This document shows positions 1 to 11,343 of a stretch of 64,000 bases of DNA, one piece after another. How positions within the stretch are numbered: the first letter of the stretch is position 1; every line of letters begins with the position of its first letter. Location of the stretch: NCBI RefSeq assembly GCF_032854445.1, contig NW_027018100.1:18420-82419 (forward strand), in the 5' to 3' direction. Made by a program: the position numbers and the translations under genes. Source of the DNA: Liolophura sinensis. Its lineage: Eukaryota; Mollusca; Polyplacophora; Chitonida; Chitonidae. Below the pieces are notes generated by a model. It was not told the DNA's origin and ran no database searches. It saw nothing but the letters and a program-made list of their open reading frames with translations.

Positions 1-1444
1 CAAATGAATAATCATTGATGTCAAGATCACGTGCCCAGCAACGGCTCTTACTACATGGAAACCAAGGAAATTTGCAATTTTTCAACACCTGGAGATGCCT
101 GGCCCAATTGCGCATCTTTTGGCACCTTATTGATGTGGGTCAGTGTTCAATTGTACTTTTTACAGCGGGACTGTATCAAAGTACCTTGTGTTTTTTTTAT
201 ATACAAATGGTGTGGTTTTTCTACATGTAGATAAAGACATTGAGTTTGTCTTCGACTTAGAAGTAAGACATTTGCTGGGTGAGTTAAATGGGCTTGGCCC
301 AAAGATTTGACGTCGTCTGGGCTACCGAAGGGCACATAACTTATAGTGAAAAGTTGAATATAGTAATGACCAGTCGCGATTGTACATAGTTAATGTAGCG
401 ATTTCAATTCGCAAAAAGACCAGGAAAAAATCTAAAAGTAGAAAAACTGTTCCAATGCTGCTGGTAGAGGCTAATCCGACGTATTTTTGACGAGAAATCG
501 AATGGTGCAAACCGCGTGCTCTCCGACCAATACTTTTGGCCTGTAGCCACAAATGAATAATCATTGATGTCAAGATCACGTGCCCAGCAAACGGCTCTTA
601 CTCCATGGAAACCAAGGAAATTTGCAATTTTTCAACAGCTGGAGATGCCTGGCCCAATTGCGCATCTTTTGGCACCTTATTGATGTGGGTCAGTGTTCAA
701 TTGTACTTTTTACAGCGGACTGTATCAAGTACCTTGTGTTTTTTTTATATACAAATGGTGTGGTTTTTCTACATGTAGATAAAGACATTGAGATTGTCTT
801 TGACTTAGAAGTAAGACAACTGCTGGGTGAGTTAAATGGGCTTGGCCCAAAGATTTCACGTCGTCTGGGCTACCGAAGGGCACATAACTTATAATGAAAA
901 GTTGAATATAGTAATGACCAGTCGCGATTGTACATAGTTAATGTAGCCGATTTCAATTCGCAAAAAGACCAGGCAAAAATCCAAAAGTGGAAAAACTGTT
1001 CCAATGCTGCTGGTAAGAGGCTAATCCGACGTATTTTTTGACGAGAAATCTTTTTACAGCGGACTGTATCAAGTACCTTGTGTTTTTTTTATATACAAAT
1101 GGTGTGGTTTTTCTACATGTAGATAAAGACATTGAGTTTGTCTTTGACTTAGAAGTAAGACAACTGCTGGGTGAATTAAATGGGCTTGGCCCAAAGATTT
1201 GACGTCGTCTGGGCTACCGAAGGGCACATAACTTATAATGAAAAGTTGAATATAGTAATGACCAGTCGCGATTGTACATAGTTAATGTAGCCGATTTCAA
1301 TTAGCAAAAAGACCAGGCAAAAATCCAAAAGTGGAAAAACTGTTCCAATGCTGCTGGTAAGAGGCTAATCCGACGTATTTTTTGACGAGAAATCGAATGG
1401 TGCAAACCGCGTTGCTCTCCGACCAATACTTTTGGCTGTAGCCA
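1..1444. repeat. Left-edge block: one YP-like monomer plus a deleted monomer pair
   Basis: Monomer 1 starts at base 1 (549 bp). It is class P with 53A, H and 439A, and has private changes: an extra g before actgtatc (about 169), an extra a in caaag (about 178), one c missing near 387, a missing a in ggtagagg and an extra c in ggcctgtagcc. The second monomer starts at 550 and has an extra a before cggctc. It carries 243A, Q and a tttcacg variant that destroys the GACGTC site. It fuses to the next copy at 1050/1051 (annotated separately). This is among the most irregular parts of the window. Confidence 0.9.
550..1444. repeat. Fused monomer pair with 206-bp internal deletion
   Basis: The pair measures 895 bp instead of about 1,100. 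The first copy runs to monomer position 500 (gacgagaaatc, window 1040-1050). The next base is position 157 of the following copy (tttttacagcgg, from 1051). Positions 501-550 and 1-156 are absent. In intact copies position 500 and position 156 are both c and flanking bases differ, so the junction shows only 1 bp of shared sequence. This is the only large deletion in the window and the only place where the 550-bp register is shifted by more than a few bases. It may be a true end-joining event or a misassembly. Confidence 0.93.
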
Positions 1445-4193
1445 CAAATGAATAATCATTGATGTCAAGATCACGTGCCCAGCAACTGCTCTTACTCCAT
1501 GGAAACCAAGGAAATTTGCAATTTTTCAACAGCTGGAGATGCCTGGCCCAATTGCGCATCTTTTGGCACCTTATTGATGTGGGTCAGTGTTAAATTGTAC
1601 TTTTTACAGCGGACTGTATCAAGTACCTTGTGTTTTTTTTATATACAAATGGTGTGGTTTTTCTACATGTAGATAAAGACATTGAGTTTGTCTTCGACTT
1701 AGAAGTAAGACAACTTCTGGGTGAGTTAAATGGGCTTGGCCCAAAGATTTGACGTCGTCTGGGCTACCGAAGGGCACATAACTTATAATGAAAAGTTGAA
1801 TATAGTAATGACCAGTCGCGATTGTACATAGTTAATGTAGCCGATTTCAATTAGAAAAAATACCAGGCAAAAATCCAAAAGTGGAAAAACTGTTCCAATG
1901 CTGCTGGTAAGAGGCTAATCCGACGTATTTTTTGACGAGAAATCGAATGGTGCAAACCACGTTGCTCTCCGACTAATACTTTTGGCTGTAGCCACAAATG
2001 AATAATCATTGATGTCAAGATCACGTGCCCAGCAACGGCTCTTACTACATGGAAACCAAGGAAATTTGCAATTTTTCAACACCTGGAGATGCCTGGCCCA
2101 ATTGCGCATCTTTTGGCACCTTATTGATGTGGGTCAGTGTTCAATTGTACTTTTTACAGCGGACTGTATCAAGTACCTTGTGTTTTTTTTTATACAAATG
2201 GTGTGGTTTTTCTACATGTAGATAAAGACATTGAGTTTGTCTTCGACTTAGAAGTAAGACATTTGCTGGGTGAGTTAAATGGGCTTGGCCCAAAGATTTG
2301 ACGTCGTCTGGGCTACCGAAGGGCACATAACTTATAATGAAAAGTTGAATATAGTAATGACCAGTCGCGATTGTACATAGTTAATGTAGCCGATTTCAAT
2401 TCGCAAAAAGACCAGGCAAAAATCCAAAAGTAGAAAAACTGTTCCCAATGCTGCTGGTAAGAGGCTAATGCGACGTATTTTTTGACGAGAAATCGAATGG
2501 TGCAAACCGCGTTGCTCTCCGACCAATACTTTTGGCTATAGCCACAAATGAATAATCATTGATGTCAAGATCACGTGCCCAGCAACGGCTCTTACTCCAT
2601 GGAAACCAAGGAAATTTGCAATTTTTCAACAGCTGGAGATGCCTGGCCCAATTGCGCATCTTTTGGCACCTTATTGATGTGGGTCAGTGTTAAATTGTAC
2701 TTTTTACAGCGGACTGTATCAAGTACCTTGTGTTTTTTTTATATACAAATGGTGTGGTTCTTCTACATGTAGATAAAGACATTGAGTTTGTCTTCGACTT
2801 AGAAGTGAGACATTTGCTGGGTGAGTTAAATGGGCTTGGCCCAAAGATTTCACGTCGTCTGGGCTACCGAAGGGCACATAACTTATAATGAAAAGTTGAA
2901 TATAGTAATGACCAGTCGCGATTGTACATAGTTAATGTAGCCGATTTCAATTAGCAAAAAGACCAGGTAAAAATCCAAAAGTGGAAAAACTGTTCCAATG
3001 CTGCTGGTAAGAGGCTAATCCGACGTATTTTTTGACGAGAAATCGAATGGTGCAAACCGCGTTGCTCTCCGACCAATACTTTTGGCTGTAGCCACAAATG
3101 AATAATCATTGATGTCAAGATCACGTGCCCAGCAACGGCTCTTACTCCATGGAAACCAAGGAAATTTGCAATTTTTCAACAGCTGGAGATGCCTGGCCCA
3201 ATTGCGCATCTTTTGGCACCTTATTGATGTGGGTCAGTGTTAAATTGTACTTTTTACAGCGGACTGTATCAAGTACCTTGTGTTTTTTTTATATACAAAT
3301 GGTGTGGTTTTTCTACATGTAGATAAAGACATTGAGTTTGTCTTCGACTTAGAAGTAAGACAACTTCTGGGTGAGTTAAATGGGCTTGGCCCAAAGATTT
3401 GACGTCGTCTGGGCTACCGAAGGGCACATAACTTATAATGAAAAATTGAATATAGTAATGACCAGTCGCGATTGTACATAGTTAATGTAGCCGATTTCAA
3501 TTAGAAAAAATACCAGGCAAAAATCCAAAAGTGGAAAAACTGTTCCAATGCTGCTGGTAAGAGGCTAATCCGACGTATTTTTTGACGAGAAATCGAATGG
3601 TGCAAACCACGTTGCTCTCCGACTAATACTTTTGGCTGTAGCCACAAATGAATAATCATTGATGTCAAGATCACGTGCCCAGCAACGGCTCTTACTCCAT
3701 GGAAACCAAGGAAATTTGCAATTTTTCAACAGCTGGAGATGCCTGACCCAATTGCGCATCTTTTGGCACCTTATTGATGTGGGTCAGTGTTCAATTGTAC
3801 TTTTTACAGCGGACTGTATCAAGTACCTTGTGTTTTTTTATATACAAATGGTGTGGTTTTTCTACATGTAGATAAAGACATTGAGTTTGTCTTCGACTTA
3901 GAAGTGAGACATTTGCTGGGTGAGTTAAATGGGCTTGGCCCAAAGATTTGACGTCGTCTGGGCTACCGAAGGGCACATAACTTATAATGAAAAGTTGAAT
4001 ATAGTAATGACCAGTCGCGATTGTACATAGTTAATGTAGCCGATTTCAATTAGAAAAAATACCAGGCAAAAATCCAAAAGTGGAAAAACTGTTCCAATGC
4101 TGCTGGTAAGAGGCTAATCCGACGTATTTTTTGACGAGAAATCGAATGGTGCAAACCGCGTTGCTCTCCGACCAATACTTTTGGCTGTAGCCA
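1445..4193. repeat. Five monomers: C/L, YP-like, 148A, 148A/L, A
   Basis: Monomers start at 1445, 1995, 2545, 3095 and 3645. The first and fourth are L-class with the 411A/417T A-tract, 515A and 530T. The second is P with 53A, 439A and 544A, and has T9-ATAC instead of T8-ATATAC. The third has 216C and a tttcacg variant. The fifth is A-class with T7. The C-or-G/148A/L monomer followed by an A-class monomer also appears at 21798-22896, 36643-37741 and 44342-45440, so this order is old. Confidence 0.88.
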
Positions 4194-6941
4194 CAAATGA
4201 ATAATCATTGATGTCAAGATCACGTGCCCAGCAACGGCTCTTACAAACCAAGGAAATTTGCAATTTTTCAACAGCTGGAGATGCCTGGCCCAATTGCGCA
4301 TCTTTTGGCACCTTATTGATGTGGGTCAGTGTTCAATTGTACTTTTTACAGCGGACTGTATCAAGTACCTTGTGTTTTTTTTATATACAAATGGTGTGGT
4401 TTTTCTACATGTAGATAAAGACATTGAGTTTGTCTTCGACTTAGAAGTAAGACATTTGCTGGGTGAGTTAAATGGGCTTGGCCCAAAGATTTGACGTCGT
4501 CTGGGCTACCGAAGGGGCACATAACTTATAATGAAAAGTTGAATATAGTAATGACCAGTCGCGATTGTACATAGTTAATGTAGCCGATTTCAATTAGCAA
4601 AAAGACCAGGCAAAAATCCAAAAGTGGAAAAACTGTTCCAATGCTGCTGGTAAGAGGCTAATCCGACGTATTTTTTGACGAGAAATCGGAATGGTGCAAA
4701 CCGCGTTGCTCTCCGACCAATACTTTTGGCTGTAGCCACAAATGAATAATCATTGATGTCAAGATCACGTGCCCAGCAACGGCTCTTACTCCATGGAAAC
4801 CAAGGAAATTTGCAATTTTTCAACAGCTGGAGATGCCTGGCCCAATTGCGCATCTTTTGGCACCTTATTGATGTGGGTCAGTGTTCAATTGTACTTTTTA
4901 CAGCAGACTGTATCATATACCTTGTGTTTTTTTTATATACAAATGGTGTGGTTTTTCTACATGTAGATAAAGACATTGAGTTTGTCTTCGACTTAGAAGT
5001 AAGACATTTGCTGGGTGAGTTTAAATGGGCTTGGCCCAAAGATTTGACGTCGTCTGGGCTACCGAAGGGCACATAACTTATAATGAAAAGTTGAATATAG
5101 TAATGACCAGTCGCGATTGTACATAGTTAATGTAGCCGATTTCAATTAGCAAAAAGACCAGGTAAAAATCCAAAAGTGGAAAAACTGTTAAAATGCTGCT
5201 GGTAAGAGGCTAATCCGACGTATTTTTTGACGAGAAATCGAATGGTGCAAACCGCGTTGCTCTCCGACCAATACTTTTGGCTGTAGCCACAAATGAATAA
5301 TCATTGATGTCAAGATCACGTGCCCAGCAACGGCTCTTACTCCATGGAAACCAAGGAAATTTGCAATTTTTCAACAGCTGGAGATGCCTGGCCCAATTGC
5401 GCATCTTTTGGCACCTTATTGATGTGGGTCAGTGTTCAATTGTACTTTTTACAGCGGACTGTATCAAGTACCTTGTGTTTTTTTTATATACAAATGGTGT
5501 GGTTTTTCTACATGTAGATAAAGACATTGAGTTTGTCTTCGACTTAGAAGTAAGACATTTGCTGGGTGAGTTAAATGGGCTTGGCCCAAAGATTTGACGT
5601 CGTCTGGGCTACCGAAGGGCACATAACTTATAATGAAAAGTTGAATATAGTAATGACCAGTCGCGATTGTACATAGTTAATGTAGCCGATTTCAATTAGC
5701 AAAAAGACCAGGCAAAAAATCCAAAAGTGGAAAAACTGTTTCCAATGCTGCTGGTAAGAGGCTAATCCGACGTATTTTTTGACGAGAAATCGAATGGTGC
5801 AAACCGCGTTGCTCTCCGACCAATACTTTTGGCTGTAGCCACAAATGAATAATCATTGATGTCAAGATCACGTGCCAGCAACGGCTCTTACTACATGGAA
5901 ACCAAGGAAATTTGCAATTTGTCAACAGCTGGAGATGCCTGGCCCAATTGCGCATCTTTTGGCACCTTATTGATGTGGGTCAGTGTTCAATTGTACTTTT
6001 TACAGCGGACTGTATCAATATACCTTGTGTTTTTTTTATATACAAATGGTGTGGTTTTTCTACATGTAGATAAAGACATTGAGTTTGTCTTCGACTTAGA
6101 AGTAAGACATTTGCTGGGTGAGTTAAATGGGCTTGGCCCAAAGATTTGACGTCGTCTGGGCTACCGAAGGGCACATAACTTATAATGAAAAGTTGAATAT
6201 AGTAATGACCAGTCGCGATTGTACATAGTTAATGTAGCCGATTTCAATTAGCAAAAAGACCAGGTAAAAATCCAAAAGTGGAAAAACTGTTAAAATGCTG
6301 CTGGTAAGAGGCTAATCCGACGTATTTTTTGACGAGAAATCGAATGGTGCAAACCGCGTTGCTCTCCGACCAATACTTTTGGCTGTAGCCACAAATGAAT
6401 AATCATTGATGTCAAGATCACGTGCCCAGCAACGGCTCTTACTCCATGGAAACCAAGGAAATTTGCAATTTTTCAACAGCTGGAGATGCCTGGCCCAATT
6501 GCGCATCTTTTGGCACCTTATTGATGTGGGTCAGTGTTCAATTGTACTTTTTACAGCGGACTGTATCAAGTACCTTGTGTTTTTTTTATATACAAATGGT
6601 GTGGTTTTTCTACATGTAGATAAAGACATTGAGTTTGTCTTCGACTTAGAAGTAAGACATTTGCTGGGTGAGTTAAATGGGCTTGGCCCAAAGATTTGAC
6701 GTCGTCTGGGCTACCGAAGGGCACATAACTTATAATGAAAAGTTGAATATAGTAATGACCAGTCGCGATTGTACATAGTTAATGTAGCCGATTTCAATTA
6801 GCAAAAAGACCAGGCAAAAATCCAAAAGTGGAAAAACTGTTCCAATGCTGCTGGTAAGAGGCTAATCCGACGTATTTTTTGACGAGAAATCGAATGGTGC
6901 AAACCGCGTTGCTCTCCGACCAATACTTTTGGCTGTAGCCA
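4194..6941. repeat. Five irregular monomers (545, 551, 552, 550, 550 bp)
   Basis: Starts are 4194, 4739, 5290, 5842 and 6392. The copy at 4194 lacks tccatgg (monomer 52-58, between 4244 and 4245) and has an extra g in aaggggcac. The copy at 4739 has 167A with a tcatatacc variant and an extra t in gagtttaaatg. The copy at 5290 has extra bases in ggcaaaaaatcc and gtttcc. The copy at 5842 is 53A/81G with cgtgccagc (one c lost) compensated by an extra base in atcaatatacc. Two copies carry 451A/452A (gttaaaatg). Single-base indels are unusually dense here. Confidence 0.88.
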
Positions 6942-8593
6942 CAAATGAATAATCATTGATGTCAAGATCACGTGCCCAGCAACGGCTCTTACTCCATGGA
7001 AACCAAGGAAATTTGCAATTTTTCAACAGCTGGAGATGCCTGGCCCAATTGCGCATCTTTTGGCACCTTATTGATGTGGGTCAGTGTTAAATTGTACTTT
7101 TTACAGCGGACTGTATCAAGTACCTTGTGTTTTTTTATATACAAATGGTGTGGTTTTTCTACATGTAGATAAAGACATTGAGTTTGTCTTTGACTTAGAA
7201 GTAAGACAACTGCTGGGTGAGTTAAATGGGCTTGGCCCAAAGATTTGACGTCGTCTGGGCTACCGAAGGGCACATAACTTATAATGAAAAGTTGAATATA
7301 GTAATGACCAGTCGCGATTGTACATAGTTAATGTAGCCGATTTCAATTAGCAAAAAGACCAGGCAAAAATCCAAAAGTGGAAAAACTGTTCCAATGCTGC
7401 TGGTAAGAGGCTAATCCGACGTATTTTTTGACGAGAAATCGAATGGTGCAAACCGCGTTGCTCTCCGACCAATACTTTTGGCTGGGCTGTAGCCACAAAT
7501 GAATAATCATTGATGTCAAGATCACGTGCCCAGCAACTGCTCTTACTCCATGGAAACCAAGGAAATTTGCAATTTTTCAACAGCTGGAGATGCCTGGCCC
7601 AATTGCGCATCTTTTGGCACTTATTGATGTGGGTCAGTGTTTAATTGTACTTTTTACAGCGGACTGTATCAAGTACCTTGTGTTTTTTTTATATACAAAT
7701 GGTGTGGTTTTTCTACATGTAGATAAAGACATTGAGTTTGTCTTCGACTTAGAAGTAAGACAACTTCTGGGTGAGTTAAATGGGCTTGGCCCAAAGATTT
7801 GACGTCGTCTGGGCTACCGAAGGGCACATAACTTATAATGAAAAGTTGAATATAGTAATGACCAGTCGCGATTGTACATAGTTAATGTAGCCGATTTCAA
7901 TTAGAAAAAATACCAGGCAAAAATCCAAAAGTGGAAAAACTGTTCCAATGCTGCTGGTAAGAGGCTAATCCGACGTATTTTTTGACGAGAAATCGAATGG
8001 TGCAAACCACGTTGCTCTCCGACCAATACTTTTGGCTGTAGCCACAAATGAATAATCATTGATGTCAAGATCACGTGCCCAGCAACGGCTCTTACTCCAT
8101 GGAAACCAAGGAAATTTGCAATCTTTCAACAGCTGGAGATGCCTGACCCAATTGCGCATCTTTTGGCACCTTATTGATGTGGGTCAGTGTTCAATTGTGC
8201 TTTTTACAGCGGACTGTATCAAGTACCTTGTGTTTTTTTATATACAAATGGTGTGGTTTTTCTACATGTAGATAAAGACATTGAGTTTGTCTTCGACTTA
8301 GAAGTAAGACATTTGCTGGGTGAGTTAAATGGGCTTTGCCCAAAGATTTGACGTCGTCTGGGCTACCGAAGGCCACATAACTTATAATGAAAAGTTGAAT
8401 ATAGTAATGACAAGTCGCGATTGTACATAGTTAATGTAGCCGATTTCAATTCGCAAAAAGACCAGGCAAAAATCCAAAAGTGGAAAAACTGTTCCAATGC
8501 TGCTGGTAAGAGGCTAATCCGACGTATTTTTTGACGAGAAATCGAATGGTGCAAACCGCGTTGCTCTCCGACCAATACTTTTGGCTGTAGCCA
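6942..8593. repeat. Three-monomer block, copy 1 of 2
   Basis: Starts are 6942, 7496 and 8045. The order is G/148A/T7/Q, then C/148T/L, then A-class with t79>c (atctttc), ttgtgc, T7, gctttgcc, 330C and gacaagtc. Every one of these rare marks recurs in the same order at 9696-11343, five monomers downstream. Private to this copy are a 5-bp tandem duplication of ggctg at 7480-7489 and loss of one c in ggcacttatt (7616-7625). Without them the two blocks are almost identical. Confidence 0.9.
7480..7489 (+). repeat. 5-bp tandem duplication ggctg-ggctg
   Basis: The usual ttttggctgtagcc reads ttttggctgggctgtagcc here, making this monomer (6942) the longest at 554 bp. The paralogous copy at 9696 lacks it, so it arose after that block was duplicated, or is a consensus error. 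Confidence 0.9.
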
Positions 8594-9695
8594 CAAATGA
8601 ATAATCATTGATGTCAAGATCACGTGCCCAGCAACGGCTCTTACTACATGGAAACCAAGGAAATTTGCAATTTGTCAACAGCTGGAGATGCCTGGCCCAA
8701 TTGCGCATCTTTTGGCACCTTATTGATGTGGGTCAGTGTTCAATTGTACTTTTTACAGCAGACTGTATCATATACCTTGTGTTTTTTTTATATACAAATG
8801 GTGTGGTTTTTCTACATGTAGATAAAGACATTGAGTTTGTCTTCGACTTAGAAGTAAGACATTTGCTGGGTGAGTTAAATGGGCTTGGCCCAAAGATTTG
8901 ACGTCGTCTGGGCTACCGAAGGGCACATAACTTATAATGAAAAGTTGAATATAGTAATGACCAGTCGCGATTGTACATAGTTAATGTAGCCGATTTCAAT
9001 TAGCAAAAAAGACCAGGTAAAAATCCAAAAGTGGAAAAACTGTTCCAATGCTGCTGGTAAGAGGCTAATCCGACGTATTTTTTGACGAGAAATCCAATGG
9101 TGCAAACCGCGTTGCTCTCCGACCAATACTTTTGGCTGTAGCCACAAATGAATAATTATTGATGTCAAGATCACGTGCCCAGCAACGGCTCTTACTCCAT
9201 GGAAACCAAGGAAATTTGCAATTTTTCAACAGCTGGAGATGCCTGGCCCAATTGCGCATCTTTTGGCACCTTATTGATGTGGGTCAGTGTTCAATTGTAC
9301 TTTTTACAGCGGAGTGTATCAAGTACCTTGTGTTTTTTTTTATATACAAATGGTGTGGTTTTTCTACATGTAGATAAAGACATTGAGTTTGTCTTCGACT
9401 TAGAAGTAAGACATTTGCTGGGTGAGTTAAATGGGCTTGGCCCAAAGATTTGACGTCGTCTGGGCTACCGAAGGGCACATAACTTATAATGAAAAGTTGA
9501 ATATAGTAATGACCAGTCGCGATTGTACATAGTTAATGTAGCCGATTTCAATTAGCAAAAAGACCAGGCAAAAATCCAAAAGTGGAAAAACTGTTCCAAT
9601 GCTGCTGGTAAGAGGCTAATCCGACGTATTTTTTGACGAGAAATCGAATGGTGCAAACCGCGTTGCTCTCCGACCAATACTTTTGGCTGTAGCCA
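8594..9695. repeat. Two intervening monomers (551 bp each)
   Basis: The copy at 8594 is 53A/81G with 167A and the tcatatacc variant, plus an extra A in the A-tract (tagcaaaaaagacc) and aaatccaatgg. The copy at 9145 has aataattattg near its start, cggagtg instead of cggactg, and T9. They separate the two copies of the duplicated three-monomer block and resemble monomers 4739 and 5842 to the left. Confidence 0.87.
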
Positions 9696-11343
9696 CAAAT
9701 GAATAATCATTGATGTCAAGATCACGTGCCCAGCAACGGCTCTTACTCCATGGAAACCAAGGAAATTTGCAATTTTTCAACAGCTGGAGATGCCTGGCCC
9801 AATTGCGCATCTTTTGGCACCTTATTGATGTGGGTCAGTGTTAAATTGTACTTTTTACAGCGGACTGTATCAAGTACCTTGTGTTTTTTTATATACAAAT
9901 GGTGTGGTTTTTCTACATGTAGATAAAGACATTGAGTTTGTCTTTGACTTAGAAGTAAGACAACTGCTGGGTGAGTTAAATGGGCTTGGCCTAAAGATTT
10001 GACGTCGTCTGGGCTACCGAAGGGCACATAACTTATAATGAAAAGTTGAATATAGTAATGACCAGTCGCGATTGTACATAGTTAATGTAGCCGATTTCAA
10101 TTAGCAAAAAGACCAGGCAAAAATCCAAAAGTGGAAAAACTGTTCCAATGCTGCTGGTAAGAGGCTAATCCGACGTATTTTTTGACGAGAAATCGAATGG
10201 TGCAAACCGCGTTGCTCTCCGACCAATACTTTTGGCTGTAGCCACAAATGAATAATCATTGATGTCAAGATCACGTGCCCAGCAACTGCTCTTACTCCAT
10301 GGAAACCAAGGAAATTTGCAATTTTTCAACAGCTGGAGATGCCTGGCCCAATTGCGCATCTTTTGGCACCTTATTGATGTGGGTCAGTGTTTAATTGTAC
10401 TTTTTACAGCGGACTGTATCAAGTACCTTGTGTTTTTTTTATATACAAATGGTGTGGTTTTTCTACATGTAGATAAAGACATTGAGTTTGTCTTCGACTT
10501 AGAAGTAAGACAACTTCTGGGTGAGTTAAATGGGCTTGGCCCAAAGATTTGACGTCGTCTGGGCTACCGAAGGGCACATAACTTATAATGAAAAGTTGAA
10601 TATAGTAATGACCAGTCGCGATTGTACATAGTTAATGTAGCCGATTTCAATTAGAAAAAATACCAGGCAAAAATCCAAAAGTGGAAAAACTGTTCCAATG
10701 CTGCTGGTAAGAGGCTAATCCGACGTATTTTTTGACGAGAAATCGAATGGTGCAAACCACGTTGCTCTCCGACCAATACTTTTGGCTGTAGCCACAAATG
10801 AATAATCATTGATGTCAAGATCACGTGCCCAGCAACGGCTCTTACTCCATGGAAACCAAGGAAATTTGCAATCTTTCAACAGCTGGAGATGCCTGACCCA
10901 ATTGCGCATCTTTTGGCACCTTATTGATGTGGGTCAGTGTTCAATTGTGCTTTTTACAGCGGACTGTATCAAGTACCTTGTGTTTTTTTATATACAAATG
11001 GTGTGGTTTTTCTACATGTAGATAAAGACATTGAGTTTGTCTTCGACTTAGAAGTAAGACATTTGCTGGGTGAGTTAAATGGGCTTTGCCCAAAGATTTG
11101 ACGTCGTCTGGGCTACCGAAGGCCACATAACTTATAATGAAAAGTTGAATATAGTAATGACAAGTCGCGATTGTACATAGTTAATGTAGCCGATTTCAAT
11201 TCGCAAAAAGACCAGGCAAAAATCCAAAAGTGGAAAAACTGTTCCAATGCTGCTGGTAAGAGGCTAATCCGACGTATTTTTTGACGAGAAATCGAATGGT
11301 GCAAACCGCGTTGCTCTCCGACCAATACTTTTGGCTGTAGCCA
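9696..11343. repeat. Three-monomer block, copy 2 of 2
   Basis: Starts are 9696, 10245 and 10795 (549, 550, 549 bp). It repeats 6942-8593 with the same rare alleles: T7 with tttgac and Q; 148T with L and 515A; and the A-class monomer with atctttc, ttgtgc, gctttgcc, 330C and gacaagtc. A ggcctaaag change is private here. Offsets to copy 1 are 2,754 then 2,749-2,750 bp, and the difference is explained by the two private indels of copy 1. Confidence 0.9.
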
